Assembly (NCBI RefSeq): GCF_030848805.1
Contig: NC_092366.1
Span: 18,480,620 to 18,544,619 of the forward strand
Length of the DNA: 64,000 bases
Origin: Temnothorax longispinosus
Lineage: Eukaryota > Arthropoda > Insecta > Hymenoptera > Formicidae
Direction of reading: 5' to 3'
The position numbers and the translations under genes were made by a program. The notes under the pieces were generated by a model that was not told where the DNA came from, did not search any database, and saw nothing but the letters and a program-made list of their open reading frames with translations. This document shows positions 23,403-38,114 of this stretch, in pieces. Within the stretch, counting starts at the first letter, position 1. Every line of letters starts with the position of its first letter.

Positions 23403-26400
23403 TAATTATAAGCTACCGGAACTTTGTAGGTAAAAGTTCGAGTTTTTCCACGCTGAAGCGAGTCTTCCTTGACCTATCGCTCCTTTTATTTTGTTGTTGC
23501 GCGAACAGTGTATTAACTCTACTCTATTTAATTATACCGCGTTAAAAATGCAAACGCTGTTACGTATGTAACAGCTTCTAGAAATTTTTAGTAAGTAACG
23601 AGTAATGTGCCCAAGGGAGAAGCTTGAGGTAGATCCTCGTCTGATCGTGGCGCGCACATATTTACTTAACAAGGTAAAGTGGCGCTCATTAAATAGGAGT
23701 ATTGCTGATTTATGAGTATCTAGGGACGAAGATTGTTGCGAATAATACATACGTAAATTTACTAATATTTATTCAACATTAACCATATTTACACGCAGTC
23801 TAATATTTTGATAAATAAAATGAATTTTTCGTAATCTCTCCAGATCGGGGAATGCAAAGCATTAATATTTTCGATCGACAATTATCATACGCGACTCAGT
23901 TTCTACGCGAGCGAGCTTAACTGGCGAGATTTATAAGCACGGAAATGAAATCAGAAAATGATCCCCGCGCGATCAAGGGCGCCGTGACACAAATTCGGGG
24001 AGGTGGCAGCGAGGTTTAAACATCGTCGCCAACCGGGCTGGTTATTAAATCGTGCGGCTATAAATTGCCGCGCAATTTCCCGCGAAACTTAGTCAATTTC
24101 CACGAACGTGAATTCCCGCGCCCGTCCCAACAAGTATTTATACACCCATCGTACGCCTATTTGGTGCGCATTTCGGATTGCATTTTATTCCGCGGTTTAT
24201 TTTCACCTGCTCCTTCACACTTCGTCAAACATTTGAGAAGAAAGATAATTGTGGTTAGAGAATTCCAACCACTAACAGTCAATTAAAACAATAAATCTAT
24301 GCGAATGGCGTGACAATGCCATATAAAAATAAATTACGATCCCTTCTCTGCTTCTAACAAGTAACTGCCATATAAATCTATAAGTAAGATCCCTACACGA
24401 TGTAGAATTTAGAAGCTCACTTATGTGGGTCGTTAGACGTCTCAAAGGTCCAATCAGCCTAATGTGAATTCGTACTTTAATACGAGTTGGAAGATAAAGC
24501 CATGCCTGTGGGATAACGTCGACGGGTGACGCTTCGTTAACAGGTGATCGTAATGAAGCCTGTATCGTATCGACAACGCTTGTTTTCCACGTCGGCGTGA
24601 AGTCGTGTAACTTCGTTTGACAGTGTAATCATTCTCCCGACGGGACGATGTAATACCGTGGGATTGATGGTTCCGCAGGTGAGCTCCATCTTCGACTGGT
24701 AGATAGACTCGACGTCGAAGCTAACCCATTTTTTTCTACTGCAATGCGGCACGATGCAACTAAGTATTACATTACGTTACTCGACCCGCTATGACTAAAT
24801 ATCTCATCGTAAGTGCCTTTCCGTGTGAAGTACTTTTATTGCGCTTAACTTTTCAGTATGCCCGTGCACTCTGATTTATTGGCGCTATGAACAGACTTCC
24901 GAGTACAACTTTAACAAAGAAATTTATATCGAGCGCGACAAGCCTCTCACGCTCAAAATTTTTCGCACCGAAAAAATACGCTTTTACGTGGATAATGTAT
25001 GTAAACTGAATAAAAACTCTATTTTTTGAAACGTTTTATCCTACAAATGATTAATTTTAATATGTAAATAGAAATATTTCATATTTCTACTAATAAAGGT
25101 ATAAGAAAATTATGCAAAGAAAATAAAGAACTTATACATAAATTAAATCTAAAAGCATGTAGATAAAGTTAAAATATATTTAATTAAATCGCGATTATTA
25201 TTTTTTTAATTTTAAATGCGAGAATCACGAGAATTCCATGCGGAACTCGGCACGACATTCACTTGAGTGATGTCAAGTCTTGAACCTGCACGTCGTTGGG
25301 CGACTTCATTATGATCGGCCGTTAATCGAGCGTCCCTTGAACATTAGCTTATCGTTCGACCCATTAAGATCGGAATGATTAGAGATACGCCACGGTGTCT
25401 GTACCGTGCGCAGTATTATCAAAATCTACACACCAAGATATGCCTTGTAACCCGATCGTTTACTAATCAGGACTTCGGACCTTCTAATTTGCAGCAAATT
25501 CGAGACACGCGAACCCGAATCTACCTTTGATATTAATCCATTCGTGCCCGTATTTTCGAAAATATCCGCTCGACCTGGTCTTCATGCAACTTTAGGAAAC
25601 TTTATTGATCCTTAGCCTTTGATTCAGCACTTACGCGCCGGTTAACAGTTTTCATCAAGTTCTTTGGTCATCGTAATTAGAACTTTTAAGTCTAGTTAGG
25701 ATCGAATCAAAAGTTATAGAAGTATAAGGTATAGAAGTTTAATTGCACTTGCATATGTAAGTGAAATATATATATATTTAATTATAGAAATAATTTTTTT
25801 CATGACATTTACCGCAATTCTAAATCATAAATAGCAAATTTCATCTATATAAGCCATGTAACTAATAAAATTACAATAAACAATAATGTACAAAGATATC
25901 TAATATATTTATCTAAAATATAAAAATATTATATGTTATATTTACCTATATATTATATTTATATTTATAGATATAATTATATTTCAACTAAATACATGAT
26001 CAAATAATAATATCCGTATAACATTCAGTTATTATCAAAAACTTATTTGAAGAAAATCAATACTTCCAAAGAAAAGTTAAATATAAAATTTTATTTCACG
26101 CAATATCAGCTCATTGAATTAAAATTTCTTTATTGGTTCTTTGAATTGCAATCTCACTATTGCTGTTATTTAATCATGACAGCTCGATTCTAGTACAGCT
26201 TTAACAAAATGTGTAGAAATGTTACTGCATGCACGTGAAATGAACATCTCATTTGACGTAGACACGTAAACAATTATTTACTAGAGTTCTGATGAAAATA
26301 CCGCTTTGCCTAGACGCTCAATAGGTCAAACGTAAAGGGAATCAAATATGGTGAGCACGAAAGGGCAGATGGTTATATACATGGATGGTTGAGAGAATGT

Positions 26401-26953
26401 GTACATATAACAGGAATGACACAGTTAAGGTTCATCCAAATTGAAGCACGCGTGCACTGTAACGGTATGAGTGTGCACGTACGTCAGCTTAAAAGCTTCC
26501 TGTTTAAACTTGTGCAACTTCTCAGCGCGTATACATGTCCCAGAGCTATTTCACTTTGCTCAGGTTTTGTTGACAGTCTCACAGATGATCCTCTCGCAAT
26601 AAAAATTTGGATATATATACTGTCTTTTATTACACAGTCGTTTTGTTTCTCAATATTTTTCTCTCTCCAATTAAAATAAGGATAATTTTGGTATTAAATT
26701 AAGCAGAGAGATTGTTAGACAAACAATGTAATTATGATTCACAAATAAGAAACACTCTATAATAATACAAGAATTATAGAATAGAATTTATTTACTTCAG
26801 CTTATACAAATAGCCACTTTAAAATCGTGTGAGGAAAAGGGATTTAAACATGTTTAATGTTTATATTATAAATATTTAAATTTAGATTCATATTAAAATT
26901 ATAATTTATGTGATTTGTGAGAGAGAGTTGATTGATTATATTATTATATTTAT

Positions 26954-26987
26954 AGTCATGTTATATGTAATTCTACATAACATGACT
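26954..26987. repeat. Hairpin
   Basis: AGTCATGTTATATGTA on the left pairs with TACATAACATGACT on the right, with a 2-nt bulge and a 4-nt ATTC loop. It is a compact strong stem; no flanking duplication was noted. Confidence 0.6.
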
Positions 26988-29900
26988 TTTATTATTTCTC
27001 CACTGATTCATTGTATTTTTTGTTGTATTTTTGTATAACGCAAATACGATTAATGCCAAATTTTACTATTATACATCCACTTATGGATACAACTAACCTT
27101 TATTACAAATATTGACCCATGCTCCATGCAATTGCGAATTGAAACGCACGTAAGAACCGTACGTTTTGCAATGCGCATGTCGCTTATGTATGCCGCGCTC
27201 GTGAGAGAATAAAGGCAGTCGAGTATTCAGGGTGTCGTTTTATCGGGCTGACTATAATTCCGAACGATTTCCGCGGGGCGACTGAAACAACCGTGAAGCT
27301 CGTTTGCAACGCTCGTATTGTCGCCATAAACGTCGCTCCGAGGAAATCGAGTTCACCTTACTTAAATCGTCGCAAAGTTCCGTTGTTTTGCGAAATAAAT
27401 GAAAATAAACGACGGTGTATTTGCTAGTACAAGGGCATTTGCTAGTATCCTGTCCGATTATAGGCGCTCAATTGAGGGGCTAAATTGGATAATCTTAAAA
27501 GGAAGGAAATCGCAATTTTTTCTTCCTCAGATTAGGTAAATTTCACAATCGCTTATCTACGCTATGTTAATTATTTGGATTATATTGCAATTTTGACCAT
27601 GCAAACATATGTAAAATATCTGATATATTTGAAAAGTTGATCACTAACAATAAGTATTACAATTTATAATTGCATACTGCGAATTAGAGATTATTTTCTC
27701 CTCGAATATTAATTAAGATAGGTATAGTCACTGGCTGATTCTTCCGACGATAATAGATCTATTACGTTAATTGAAGTATCAGGCCGGGGCCGAGAGTTTC
27801 AGATTCATTAATGTTTCACATATCGCAAGCTACCGGGCTACGAACTGGGTCACATTTAGTCGCGACGAATCTAAGATGGTATCTCTCTTGTTGAAACATT
27901 CAATCCGAGCAGTGAGAAGTTAGGTGATATCCAATGTTCTTCATGCTAATGACGTAATAGCAGCAAAGCCGAGACCCTTCTAGTGAAAAAGTTAATATTC
28001 AGTTTATCACAGCTTGCAGCAAGAAGATAGAAACGGGACAGATGAATCAAACCAGGACATCATTTTAAAGATGGGATACTGAATTCCTAATAAAATTCTA
28101 TAAAAGTAATGTCGAAATTTAGTAAAGAATATACGGTATATTTATTTTTTCGAAGCTTAGTTCGCGAAAAATCCTTTTTCAATAATTTCTAACTTTAAAA
28201 TCATAAATACTCCGATATCCTTGTTAACGAAAATTTCCTTTCAAATTCATTAGATAATCTTATTGTTAATATTGCACATTAAGATTGCGAATATTCTACA
28301 TATTAACAATCATTCTCTTAGATCTAAGTGATATTAGGTGAATAAGCGGATGTTACAACAATAGATTTACAATCATATCCCCTTATTGACGCAATACCAC
28401 TTATGTAGCATTATATTACTACAAAAGCCATTTACGTAACAATTAGTTTGCACTTGCAATGAATATATATCCATCGTTGAAAATAGGGCAATCGTGGCAA
28501 TATTACCATTTCAATCGAGATATTAGGTTTCTCTGTCTCTCACGAAAATGGATACCTGGTTTGATTCACCTAGTTTTACCTACATTCCTCTTTGATATAT
28601 CACGATTATGGAAGCTTCTCCTTATTTTGCTATAAATAACATTTCCTGGTCCCTTACTGCTTAAACAATTCCGTCCACTATTAGGATAACTATTATTACG
28701 TAATGGTCTGTTTTTCGATGTGAACTAGCAAAATCGCTAGGTCAGAACCCGGAAACTATTAGGATCTAAAGTTTAGTGGTTGAGTGGCAAACTATTAGAG
28801 AATTATGCCGCATCATGTCCTCTCATAAATGATATTGTCCATATTATAGTATTGCAACTTTCGGCTTCGTCATCACTAAGACATCCGTCTTAGGAAACCG
28901 AACTTTGAACAAAACGCTACGAATATTATAGCATGAAATAAATAAGTAGAGTAGCGTTAACGGAGTAGATATGCTTTTTGTTTTAGCTCGCTTTTTCTGG
29001 TTCGTAATAGGTGAGATTAACCTCGGACCAGCTGCAGATACGTCCAACGACGGCTTATTCCGCCATTCTGTTCCATCTGCGTCTCTTTTTCTCGAGCGTG
29101 CCGACTGCCAGACGGTGGCAATCGGACAACAAAAGAAGTTAATTGAAAATAAGATAATGTTGGTAGCCGTCGGTCGAAACCGGGGGGATGATAGGGCGCG
29201 GCGAGGAAGACTAGACTGCAATCCCTTAATTAAGTCGAGCTTTCTACTTACACGTGCGCTGCGGAAAATTACATGTCAGAATTATTTCTCTCTAAATAAA
29301 AGTATTAACACAATGAGGTTTGGAAAAAAAACTCGTAGATACGTTAATCGTCTAATACTCTATAAGTTGCTTTTACATGTTTGCACTAGTTGACTTAATA
29401 AGTTGCCAAAAGTAATACAAACTTTGAACTATGAATCTTCCTCCCTCCCTCAAAAAGATATTAAGGCTTAGACTTGAATATTCTCTAAACAAGACTCTTT
29501 CGCTTGCTCTTTCGTTATAAAAGTGAAAAATTTTATTTTTTTTTCTTTAATTAAAAAGTTTTAAATAAATAACACTATAGTGTAAAAAAGACGTTTTGTA
29601 AAAATATCACGAAAGAATATCTTAGAATAGAAAGAAATCTGATTTAATTATTCGTTATGTCAATCTCAATATCATTTTGTATTTTATTTATCTTCTCATT
29701 TTTATGAAACGTTACACTTATTTTAGTTTCATTATTCTTCTATCTTCTTAATTAATAAATTGCTAAAACATTTTTATATTATTAAATATAAATTTATTCT
29801 AACTTATTCTAACTTTCTTGGAGAAAGGAGAGACAGAAGACCTAGATTACTCCCGTAAAAATATTTCGTAAGGTTTGCTCCTGTAATAGTCGAAATTTAT

Positions 29901-32263
29901 TTACACCGGATTAACGCGGAAATTGCGTTAACGTTAACGCCACGTGAATTAAAAATAATATGACGAATTATATTTTTAACCACCTAAATTATTAAGCACC
30001 GAGTTATACGAGATAATAGTAAAGCCAAGAGTGGAAGCACAGTAATAACAACGATAAGTTTCGATTTATAGTCTCCAGCACTATATGAATAACTTTACAT
30101 AACATAAATATGGTAATCGCAGCCATAAAATTTCAATCGTGCGGTTATAGCAAGTTCGTCCGCCGCGAGTTTTCACTCGCAGCACCCGCGAACTGGAGCA
30201 CAAGCAGCCCAGGACGAATATAAAATACATGAGAGCAGGCGCAGTTTCTTTTTTTCTAAGAAGGAATGATAATAACCAACCCCCCGGATTGTTGTTGATT
30301 TATTGTTATTGCTCTCTCCGTTCAAGCGATTTTCAAAGTCGAGGATATGTTAACCTGAGTATTCAAATTACAGCTGATCTTATTTCCGTGTACGTGAATA
30401 AACAGATTTAATTAATAATCTAATTTTCAAATAAACGACTCGAACGAAAGTTCGATAATGATATTCTGTTCGCCATGTTTTGTGTGGCGGATAATTTTTA
30501 GAAAAATGTAAATTCTCAACGTTTTTCTGCTCGAATGGTAAAATTTCAATCGCGATTTATTCTCGCCGAACAAGTTTTCACTTCGCAAGGCGAATTGCCT
30601 TCGCATGAATCGCCGGAAACGAATATAAAGCGCAGACGTGGCCGTTTCCTTTTTTTCTTCGCGAAGGAGCCGAGTGGTACACCGGGGAAATCTACCGAGT
30701 AGTTATTAAAATTCCATCCGCGTCGTGATCGCGCAACGACGAAAACAATCTCGAACGCGGCGGATTTTTGCCACCAATTTTTCTCGCCGCACGTTCGCCT
30801 ACCCAAATTGGAATTTTCAGCTGAGAGGCGAGCATTATCGCGAATTATACTTGCTCTACTGTCCATGGATGGTCCTGACGCCGCGGGTATCATTAAATTA
30901 TATGCGAAAGTACTTATCACGGTATAACGCTAATGTCTTTTATCCTATAGGTGATAAAAATTTTCATCTCACTAGAATCTATTTCGAAATTTTTTTTTTT
31001 TTTGAAGAGGTTAAAATCATCACTCATTATTCTCTTTTTAAAATTTTATCTTTTAACCCTTTTATCAAACATTTTATAAAAAAAATATTACTAAAAATAT
31101 CTTCTGGATATAAATGTTACTCTCTTCTAAAATGTATTCTATATAATATATATTTGTATATGTGTCTAAATGTTTGTACTAATTCATAAATGTATTAGTT
31201 AACCCATAAGATGTTTCTGTCCAAATTGTAACAGGATATGTGAAATAGAGCTTATCTAAATCTCTTATATTACGTATTCATCCAGCATCCCTAAAGCTCT
31301 TATCTTCACCTTTCAGAGAATGCTTATATTAATATTCAAATAAATATTAAATAATATTAAACGCCAAGAGATTGAAAAGGGATGGAAATTATGGGCTATG
31401 AAAATTATGAAAGTGTGGATATTTCTCTCGTTTCTACTTAATGAAATTGTATTCGATCTTCGCGTTCTACAGTCTGAAACTCCGAAATGTTGTCTAATAG
31501 CAAAATTTTCGGACGCGTTCAAAAGAATGGGTGAACCGGTAAATATTCATAAGCTGACTATCTCTCGAGTGGAATGGTGAGTTTTGCTATTTCTGAGCAA
31601 ATTCGGTCGTCGCGTGTCTTCTCCCGGTACTACCCGCTGATATCGCGAGCCATGGCTTTTATTATTTTTCAACCAGCAAAGTTTGCTCGTGAGCGCGCCA
31701 TGGAATTACAACTATTCTCGAAAAGACATCTTCGTCCGGCTTTGTTTGTAATTTCCATGGAACGAGTCTCCGGAGAAATTTCTATCCGCGTATTACTCGG
31801 ATGGTTTCACAAATGAAAACTGTCACACAATCTATAAACATTATTCGAGCAAACTTGCGCGTTCTTCAGATTTTTAATACCGGATGTGCTTTTCAATTGT
31901 TTATTTATATGAACGTTTTGAGTCATTCGAATATTTTTATACATCTTATACATATTTTTATTATATCTTAATCTTATTTGCTATAAAAAACGCTACTTAT
32001 TCAAATTTAATTATTTCATAAGATTTCGCGTAAGGTGGTCGTTTATTTGACGGAAAGATGGAATTCGTGTGATTCCGCTTTATTCATAGTGTGTACGATG
32101 TCATTGCGATCAATAACGTTCGACTAAAAGCAAATGGCAATCACGACGAACATCTTCTCGATTTGTCGAAACGACTGCGCTCGCGCGGGGAGAATTTACT
32201 ACGAAATTCCCAACTCGGTAAAACCGATCGGCCACGCGGAATCTGGCCTCATAGCAATTCGCC

Positions 32264-32292
32264 TCTCGATATTAAACGCTTTAATATCGAGA
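32264..32292. repeat. Perfect 12-bp hairpin
   Basis: TCTCGATATTAA and TTAATATCGAGA are exact reverse complements around a 5-nt ACGCT loop, in a moderately GC-rich patch. No following T run in either direction suggests a terminator, and function is unknown. Confidence 0.7.
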
Positions 32293-33251
32293 AAAGATGT
32301 GGACGATAGAAAAAAAAGGGCTTCCGAGTGTTGTCCGGCGAGCGTGTGGGTGTGTAAACCGCGGATGAAAGTGGATAGATCCGCGGTTGTTCGACGAATA
32401 AACGCGATGTGCATTGTGAACTACACATATATATGACGAACAACATATGCATTGTCGGGTAACGTAGGTGTGCGCCTATGCGCACGTGCTGGTAAATACA
32501 TTCGATTTATTGGAGGACGCGACCAGATATAGAGCCATACGTTTTTCGTACGATAGCTAAAGCTTCTTTTTGCGCAGCTCGCATTTTGTTGTTGCACTTT
32601 TCACTACCGACTACTCGTCGTTTTGCCCGGCTATTTTTTTTTCCTTTTTACGTGAGCATATACACCCCTGTCTCTTCTCGCTCGATTCTCGCTCGGTTGT
32701 ACGCGCCGAGGTCGATACGTTTCGTGCTGATAAACGTATACCGTTTATATATATATATAGCGCATAGATATGTTGTGCGTATCTACCTATATTAATATAA
32801 AAATCGTTCCTCTCTATTTCTTTTCTAAATTTTTCTCAGGTTCTTCATCGAGCGGTTTTATTTAAGCGTTTTTTATTTACCGACCAAAATTTTATTTTAA
32901 TATGCCTCCAGTAAAATATTACGCAAAGTATATATGTATATGAAATGTATATACGCATATGGAACTTTAATAAATTTTTTATTAAAGTACCTTTTATAAT
33001 AAATTGCAATAAAAAATTCCACATCCAATGATTAAAAAACATGGCAAACTTAAAATATGTTATGACTGTATAATAAAATATACATTTCTCAATATTTTTA
33101 TTAAATTTTGACGTAAAAAATTTTAAAATTATTGTACGCAAAACACGAATAGGACCATAAAATTCGCCATTATAATGAAATAAAATTTAAAATATAATAT
33201 CACACTTGCTATGTGTTGTTTAAACTGTATTTTCTTATTTTTGTTTGTCTC

Positions 33252-33275
33252 CTCTCTCTCTCTCTCTCTCTCTCT
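33252..33275. repeat. CT dinucleotide microsatellite
   Basis: Twelve uninterrupted CT units. Confidence 0.9.
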
Positions 33276-34269
33276 TGTTTTTCCTCTCTTTATATAATAT
33301 TTAAATATACATTTTACTTCAAATGCAGATAGTTCAAGAAAATGTAGTCAGAATAAACAGACCTATTGTTATTGGTAATTCTTTTTCTAACTTTTTGCCA
33401 TTCTTTTGTTAGTGGCTGGTAATGCATATTGTTACGCATTTTATTCCAGTTTCAATTACAAATGTGATTAATATCCGACATCAGTTTCACAACTTAACAA
33501 GGATACCGGTATACAACGACGCCTTAACAAGCATTTCCTTCCACCGTTTTGTCATTCCCAACTCGTCTCCGTTATTCTCCTCCTCGATGTCCTTTTCCCG
33601 AGACTATCGCGGTTCCTCGCCTCGAGAAAATGTCTGATACTGACAAAAAGGGAAGACGTAAATTAAGAAGACGAAAGAGAGAAGGAAAGATAGAAGGAGA
33701 GGGAAAAGAAGTGAGGGATCCGTTGATGGATGATCTTGGTAATTATTTGCGGACATTTCCTTGCTCCTTGCTTTTCTCTCTCCACAGGTGCACCAAGCAA
33801 CGCATTCTTTGCGATTCTTTTTCCCCACTTCCTTCTTCTTCGCGATTCTTTCTTTTATCGTCTCTTTCCTCCTGTCATTTTTGTCTACCACGGCCGCGGT
33901 CAAGATGGATGAGGAACCATCGGCGTTGTAACCACTAGCCCGTGTTTCCCGATAAAGAACAATCGACGAGCGTTCTTTCTCACTGTCGCCGGGGAAATTA
34001 TCAGCTCGGATCCTTTCTCTCGAAGCATTTTTGTCTCCAGCCAATCTCGATAAAAGAAAAAAGGAAGGAAGAAGCGATATTTTTGTATTTTATTTTCTGA
34101 AAATATGCGTTTCCTGAGTCACAAATCGATTCTTTATAAATTTACTTTATTAAAATCTGGAAGGTGGAAATTGTGGCTCGATTTTTAATAATTATAATAT
34201 TTATTATTGAATGAGATTGATAAGAATGAAAATAAATTTTCCTCGTAACGTTCAATTTAATTTATACAA

Positions 34270-34305
34270 TACTAGCTTGATGCCCGTGCTTCGCTACGAT
34301 ATGTA
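34270..34305. mobile_element. Probable transposon-derived fragment
   Basis: The motif ACTAGCTTGATGCCCGTGC followed by TTCGCTACGAT resembles a conserved sequence found in many dispersed insect repeats (ACTAGCTG.CCCG...GCTTCGC), as I recall it. It sits abruptly in AT-rich DNA. The superfamily and element borders cannot be given from this sequence alone. Confidence 0.4.
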
Positions 34306-35131
34306 ACTACTTTAAATAAAAAACCAAGTTAGCTATTTTTAAAATTATTTTTAAAATAGGCCATAAAAAATTACAAAAAAAAAAATATTTTATTCAAGTT
34401 TGTGTAAAAATTTTAAATTCAAGTTAATGAAAAATTCCGTAATATTTGTATTTAAAAATATGTTGCATACGTTAAAAATGTTCGTAGATATAAATTAACG
34501 AAAATTTACGAAGAATCTTTGACGATATTTGCAACGCAGACTTGACAATTTTTGCTGGGCTATCTTTACTCTCGAGATAATTCTGTTTGCCGACTTTGTC
34601 GTCGATATTTATTAAGTTTATCAAAGTTTGACGTAATTAAGGAATGGCAGGTTGGATGCCTAAATCTTGTTGAGTGTCAACGAATGCTGCGATGCGACAA
34701 CGTAGTTTAAATGGACTTTGCATGCTCCCTCTAAAGCAATAAACAACTACAGTTCACTTTTATTCCGTGTCGTCTATCGGATGTCGTGAGACTGAGTGAC
34801 AGGTTTCTTTTGTAGATTGTGCTCTGACTCAATTGTCGGCATAGCTCGTCAGCGTTGCTTAATTACGCGTTACGATTAGAAGTTGGATAATTTCGCTGTA
34901 ATTACAAAATGCTGTCTCGCGGATTCTGTCGCAATCCATTAGACGACAGCAGTCGATTTTAGCGCATAAGGTAACCTGAATCTTAGCCGAGACATGCAAC
35001 TTGTGATTCAATTGCGAGCATAAATCACACGTTCTTTTAATTTATTAATTATCCAGTAGCGAAACGACTCTAAGGCATATAAAAGAAATTAATACTTTAT
35101 AATATTCAATTAATTTATTACAGTGTATAAA

Positions 35132-35190
35132 AATTATATTATATTTATTATATTATATTTATTATATTATAAATTATATTATATTTATTT
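35132..35190. repeat. AT-rich tandem array
   Basis: About four copies of a unit close to TTATATTATATTTA, with slight variation. Confidence 0.75.
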
Positions 35191-38100
35191 GATAGTATAT
35201 AGATGCAAGTTACTGCGCATGAAAACTGTATGACACGTTGACATTTACGCTGTTAATTATCATACGTTATAATAATTCTCTCATACGGAGAGAAAGAAAG
35301 AGAGCGTACTCAAAATTAGATAGAATTAATATTTTATATTTTTAATACAAAAGATGTGCAGCCGATGTAATTACACAATTATTATTTGAAATTCAGTTTC
35401 GTGTCATCGATTTTTACATTAAATGCAGTAATAACTGTGCACAGAGAAATAATATGAATTGAAAGTATATTCGTGAAACAAGCGTTCAATATTCAATATA
35501 ACCGATGATGTCGGCATAAATGAACGAATGTACAGAGAATTGTTTTTAACTATCTCGATATGTCGAAACAAACCGGAAATTTTTGCTTTCATTTCGAGAA
35601 ACTTTTGAATAGATAACTAAGCTATTGTTTTCAAATTATAGAACAAAAATATGAATGTTAACTGCTCGCTTTTAGTCACGGTAACTGCCCCTAAAAAAAA
35701 AACTGTTGTAATAAAATATGAAAAACGCTTGGCAGTTGAAATGGCAGTTAAAATTATTCCTCTCTCGCGCAATTCCGAAGATCCAAAATGAAAAATTTGG
35801 CTTCTTGATATTCGAGAAAAAGCTCCTCCATTTATATCAATTCTGTGTATATCGAGGTTTCCCAGTCACAATGTGATATTTTATTGACACGCTGTTCCGT
35901 ATACGAGTGCATATATGCATCTATGCTAGTGTAGAATCTATACCATATACGGGTAGAGATAGATCGATAGCATCTGGACCGCTGCATATTTTATCTGACG
36001 ACTGCTATAACGGCGGTTGCATGCGGTACGTCCGTGGATTACTTAAGCCGTATGCATCGTCGGAACTTTACGACTCTGCATGCATCCTTTTTCTGGGCAT
36101 ACATCATAGACAACGTCGTATGACGATGCATATACATATTTATATGGCCGAACGAAATCGAAACTTTTGAGAGTTTGTCCAAATGTAATTTCAAATTTTA
36201 CTGACTGGTAGAAAATTACGATAAAAATATTACAAATAAACGATCAGCGGTATCAGCGCTGACTTATGACATTTAAATCTTAAGGAAATTATAGCCGATA
36301 TTAATCTTTGCGTGTTACTGCCTAAAACCGTCAACTCCCGCTGATGAATTACTCGACAGTTAATCGTCGGGGTGTACGAAATTACGTGGAAAATTCGCGC
36401 GAAGGGCTATCGTGATAGAAAATTCGACAGCTCCCGCAGAACTTTTACAATTTGTTGTAACTGCGGGACATGAAATTACCGTCGCGCCGCGGTTATTATG
36501 AACTTTCGCGTGACACGAACGTTTTCCCGAAACGCGGACAAGGAAGCGGGGAAAGTGTGTCCGAGCATAGAAGTTTGGTGCATGTGCACATGCCAGATTG
36601 CCACACATAACACGTGGCACGGCCGCGAAACGTGATCGTCCGACCGCAGTGCACCATCGACAATGAAGTTCCTCGCGCATTTGTAACCGTGCGTCTCTGT
36701 GTATCTGTTCCATGCACATTGTACACTTCCGCAAACAATCTTGGTCTTCCGATCTTCAAATTGATTGTACAATACGTAATTGATTGCAAACAAAACAGAG
36801 GAAAACAAAAGTTTTCTTACAAATATATTTTATATTTTATTCTTTATATCCTTTATATTTTACTTTGTCATATTATTATTTATTTTTAATTAATCTGAAA
36901 TTTAAATCTAATAAATAAATATCTAAAGAGATATTGCGAAAACATATATATCTATATATAAAATGAGGATCAAAAAGTGAATATAATGCTGCTATTTCCA
37001 CAGCAATAATGTTTAATGTTTCAATAACGATTTTATAGAAATAGAAATATTTTAAGCTTAATACCTGGTCTGTGATACTATATCCCAAAATTTATTTTAT
37101 TTATTAAATTCCATTTACACTTTTTAATTTTACATTTATCGCGATATCACACTTCCCTTTCACTCTTAAAACCGTATATTTATTTTATTATATATGTTTC
37201 ATAATAATATTAAATGATTTTATATTCTACAAAATTTCTTACGTAAATGTATTGCTGAAGAAAAATACTCAGTTTCTTCTACTGCAACTTCTGGCTAATA
37301 TTGTTTCTCTTTTTCTAACATTTCGCATTTAAAATGGTAAGTCTTTAGAAACGCCAAGTTGAGAATATTCTCAAAATAATTAAAAAAGTAATGAGCTATT
37401 TAGCGTTGAGGGTGAGAGACTAAATTACTCAGAAAAGTTTAATTCTCTAATAATGTCACTTATATATGTACATATTTTCGCCAAATTTTTACCAAAGCAA
37501 CGGGAAAACTCTATTTTTCCGGGATATATGTGAAGCACATTTCGCGTTCGCTGATATACGGTACTCATACGTCGTTCAACTTTTGCGTCATGTAATATGT
37601 CAGAAATATATCTCGTGCGCACGAAATTGAATTAAACATATAATATTTTTCATGTTCGTCCGCGTGCAAGGAATTATTCGAGTCTTCTCTCTCTCCACCG
37701 AACGTCTCGCATATGCGCGAGCACATACAGAAATTGATCCGACAGTGACATATGGCGTGCTAGAGATATAATAAGGAGCGACGAATAACGAGGATGGGGT
37801 CGTTATCGCGATCCGCAGACAAGATCCTGCTTAGGTAGGCTGCTTCTCTCGCTCGTTTATCTTATGCCGGTAGCTGTCCCGTGGACCATCTGCAGAGTAG
37901 GAGAGATCGAAAATTCGCGTTACGCCCGAAATTTCCCGCTCGTTCGAGAAATTGGCCCAATTAAACGGCGATATAATTGACAGTGACTCAATTACATGGG
38001 AGAAGCTGGAGTTAGAAACGAACAGGTGGGAAGAGATGCGGTTATGAAGCTCCTGGTGGAAATACGATGTCTTTAGTCTGGCACGTAACAAATTACAACG

Positions 38101-38114
38101 GAGAGAGAGAGAGA
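38101..38114. repeat. GA dinucleotide microsatellite
   Basis: Seven GA units followed by a longer purine-rich, interrupted tract to about 38155. Confidence 0.85.

Larger units (their letters stand above)
20333..34269. other. Gene-free region, mixed AT-rich DNA and GC patches
   Basis: No exon or RNA gene is supported across these 14 kb. GC-richer patches lie at about 20520-20930, 21480-21850, 23160-23420, 23900-24180, 24500-24800, 25220-25650, 27130-27370, 29000-29230, 30540-30900 and 32120-32420. A minus-strand frame at 24537-24752 has an acceptor-like GCATTGCAG before it and is discussed under findings. Short repeats inside are listed separately. The purine/pyrimidine-rich strip at about 33640-33900 creates a highly charged spurious frame. 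Confidence 0.4.

Noticed and set aside
28844..29393. Overlapping 125- and 140-codon frames on opposite strands
   Set aside because: Mutual shadows in a GC patch; neither has a recognisable motif or splice context.
33604..34044. 146-codon highly charged minus-strand frame
   Set aside because: The charge arises from a purine-rich low-complexity strip; there is no domain.
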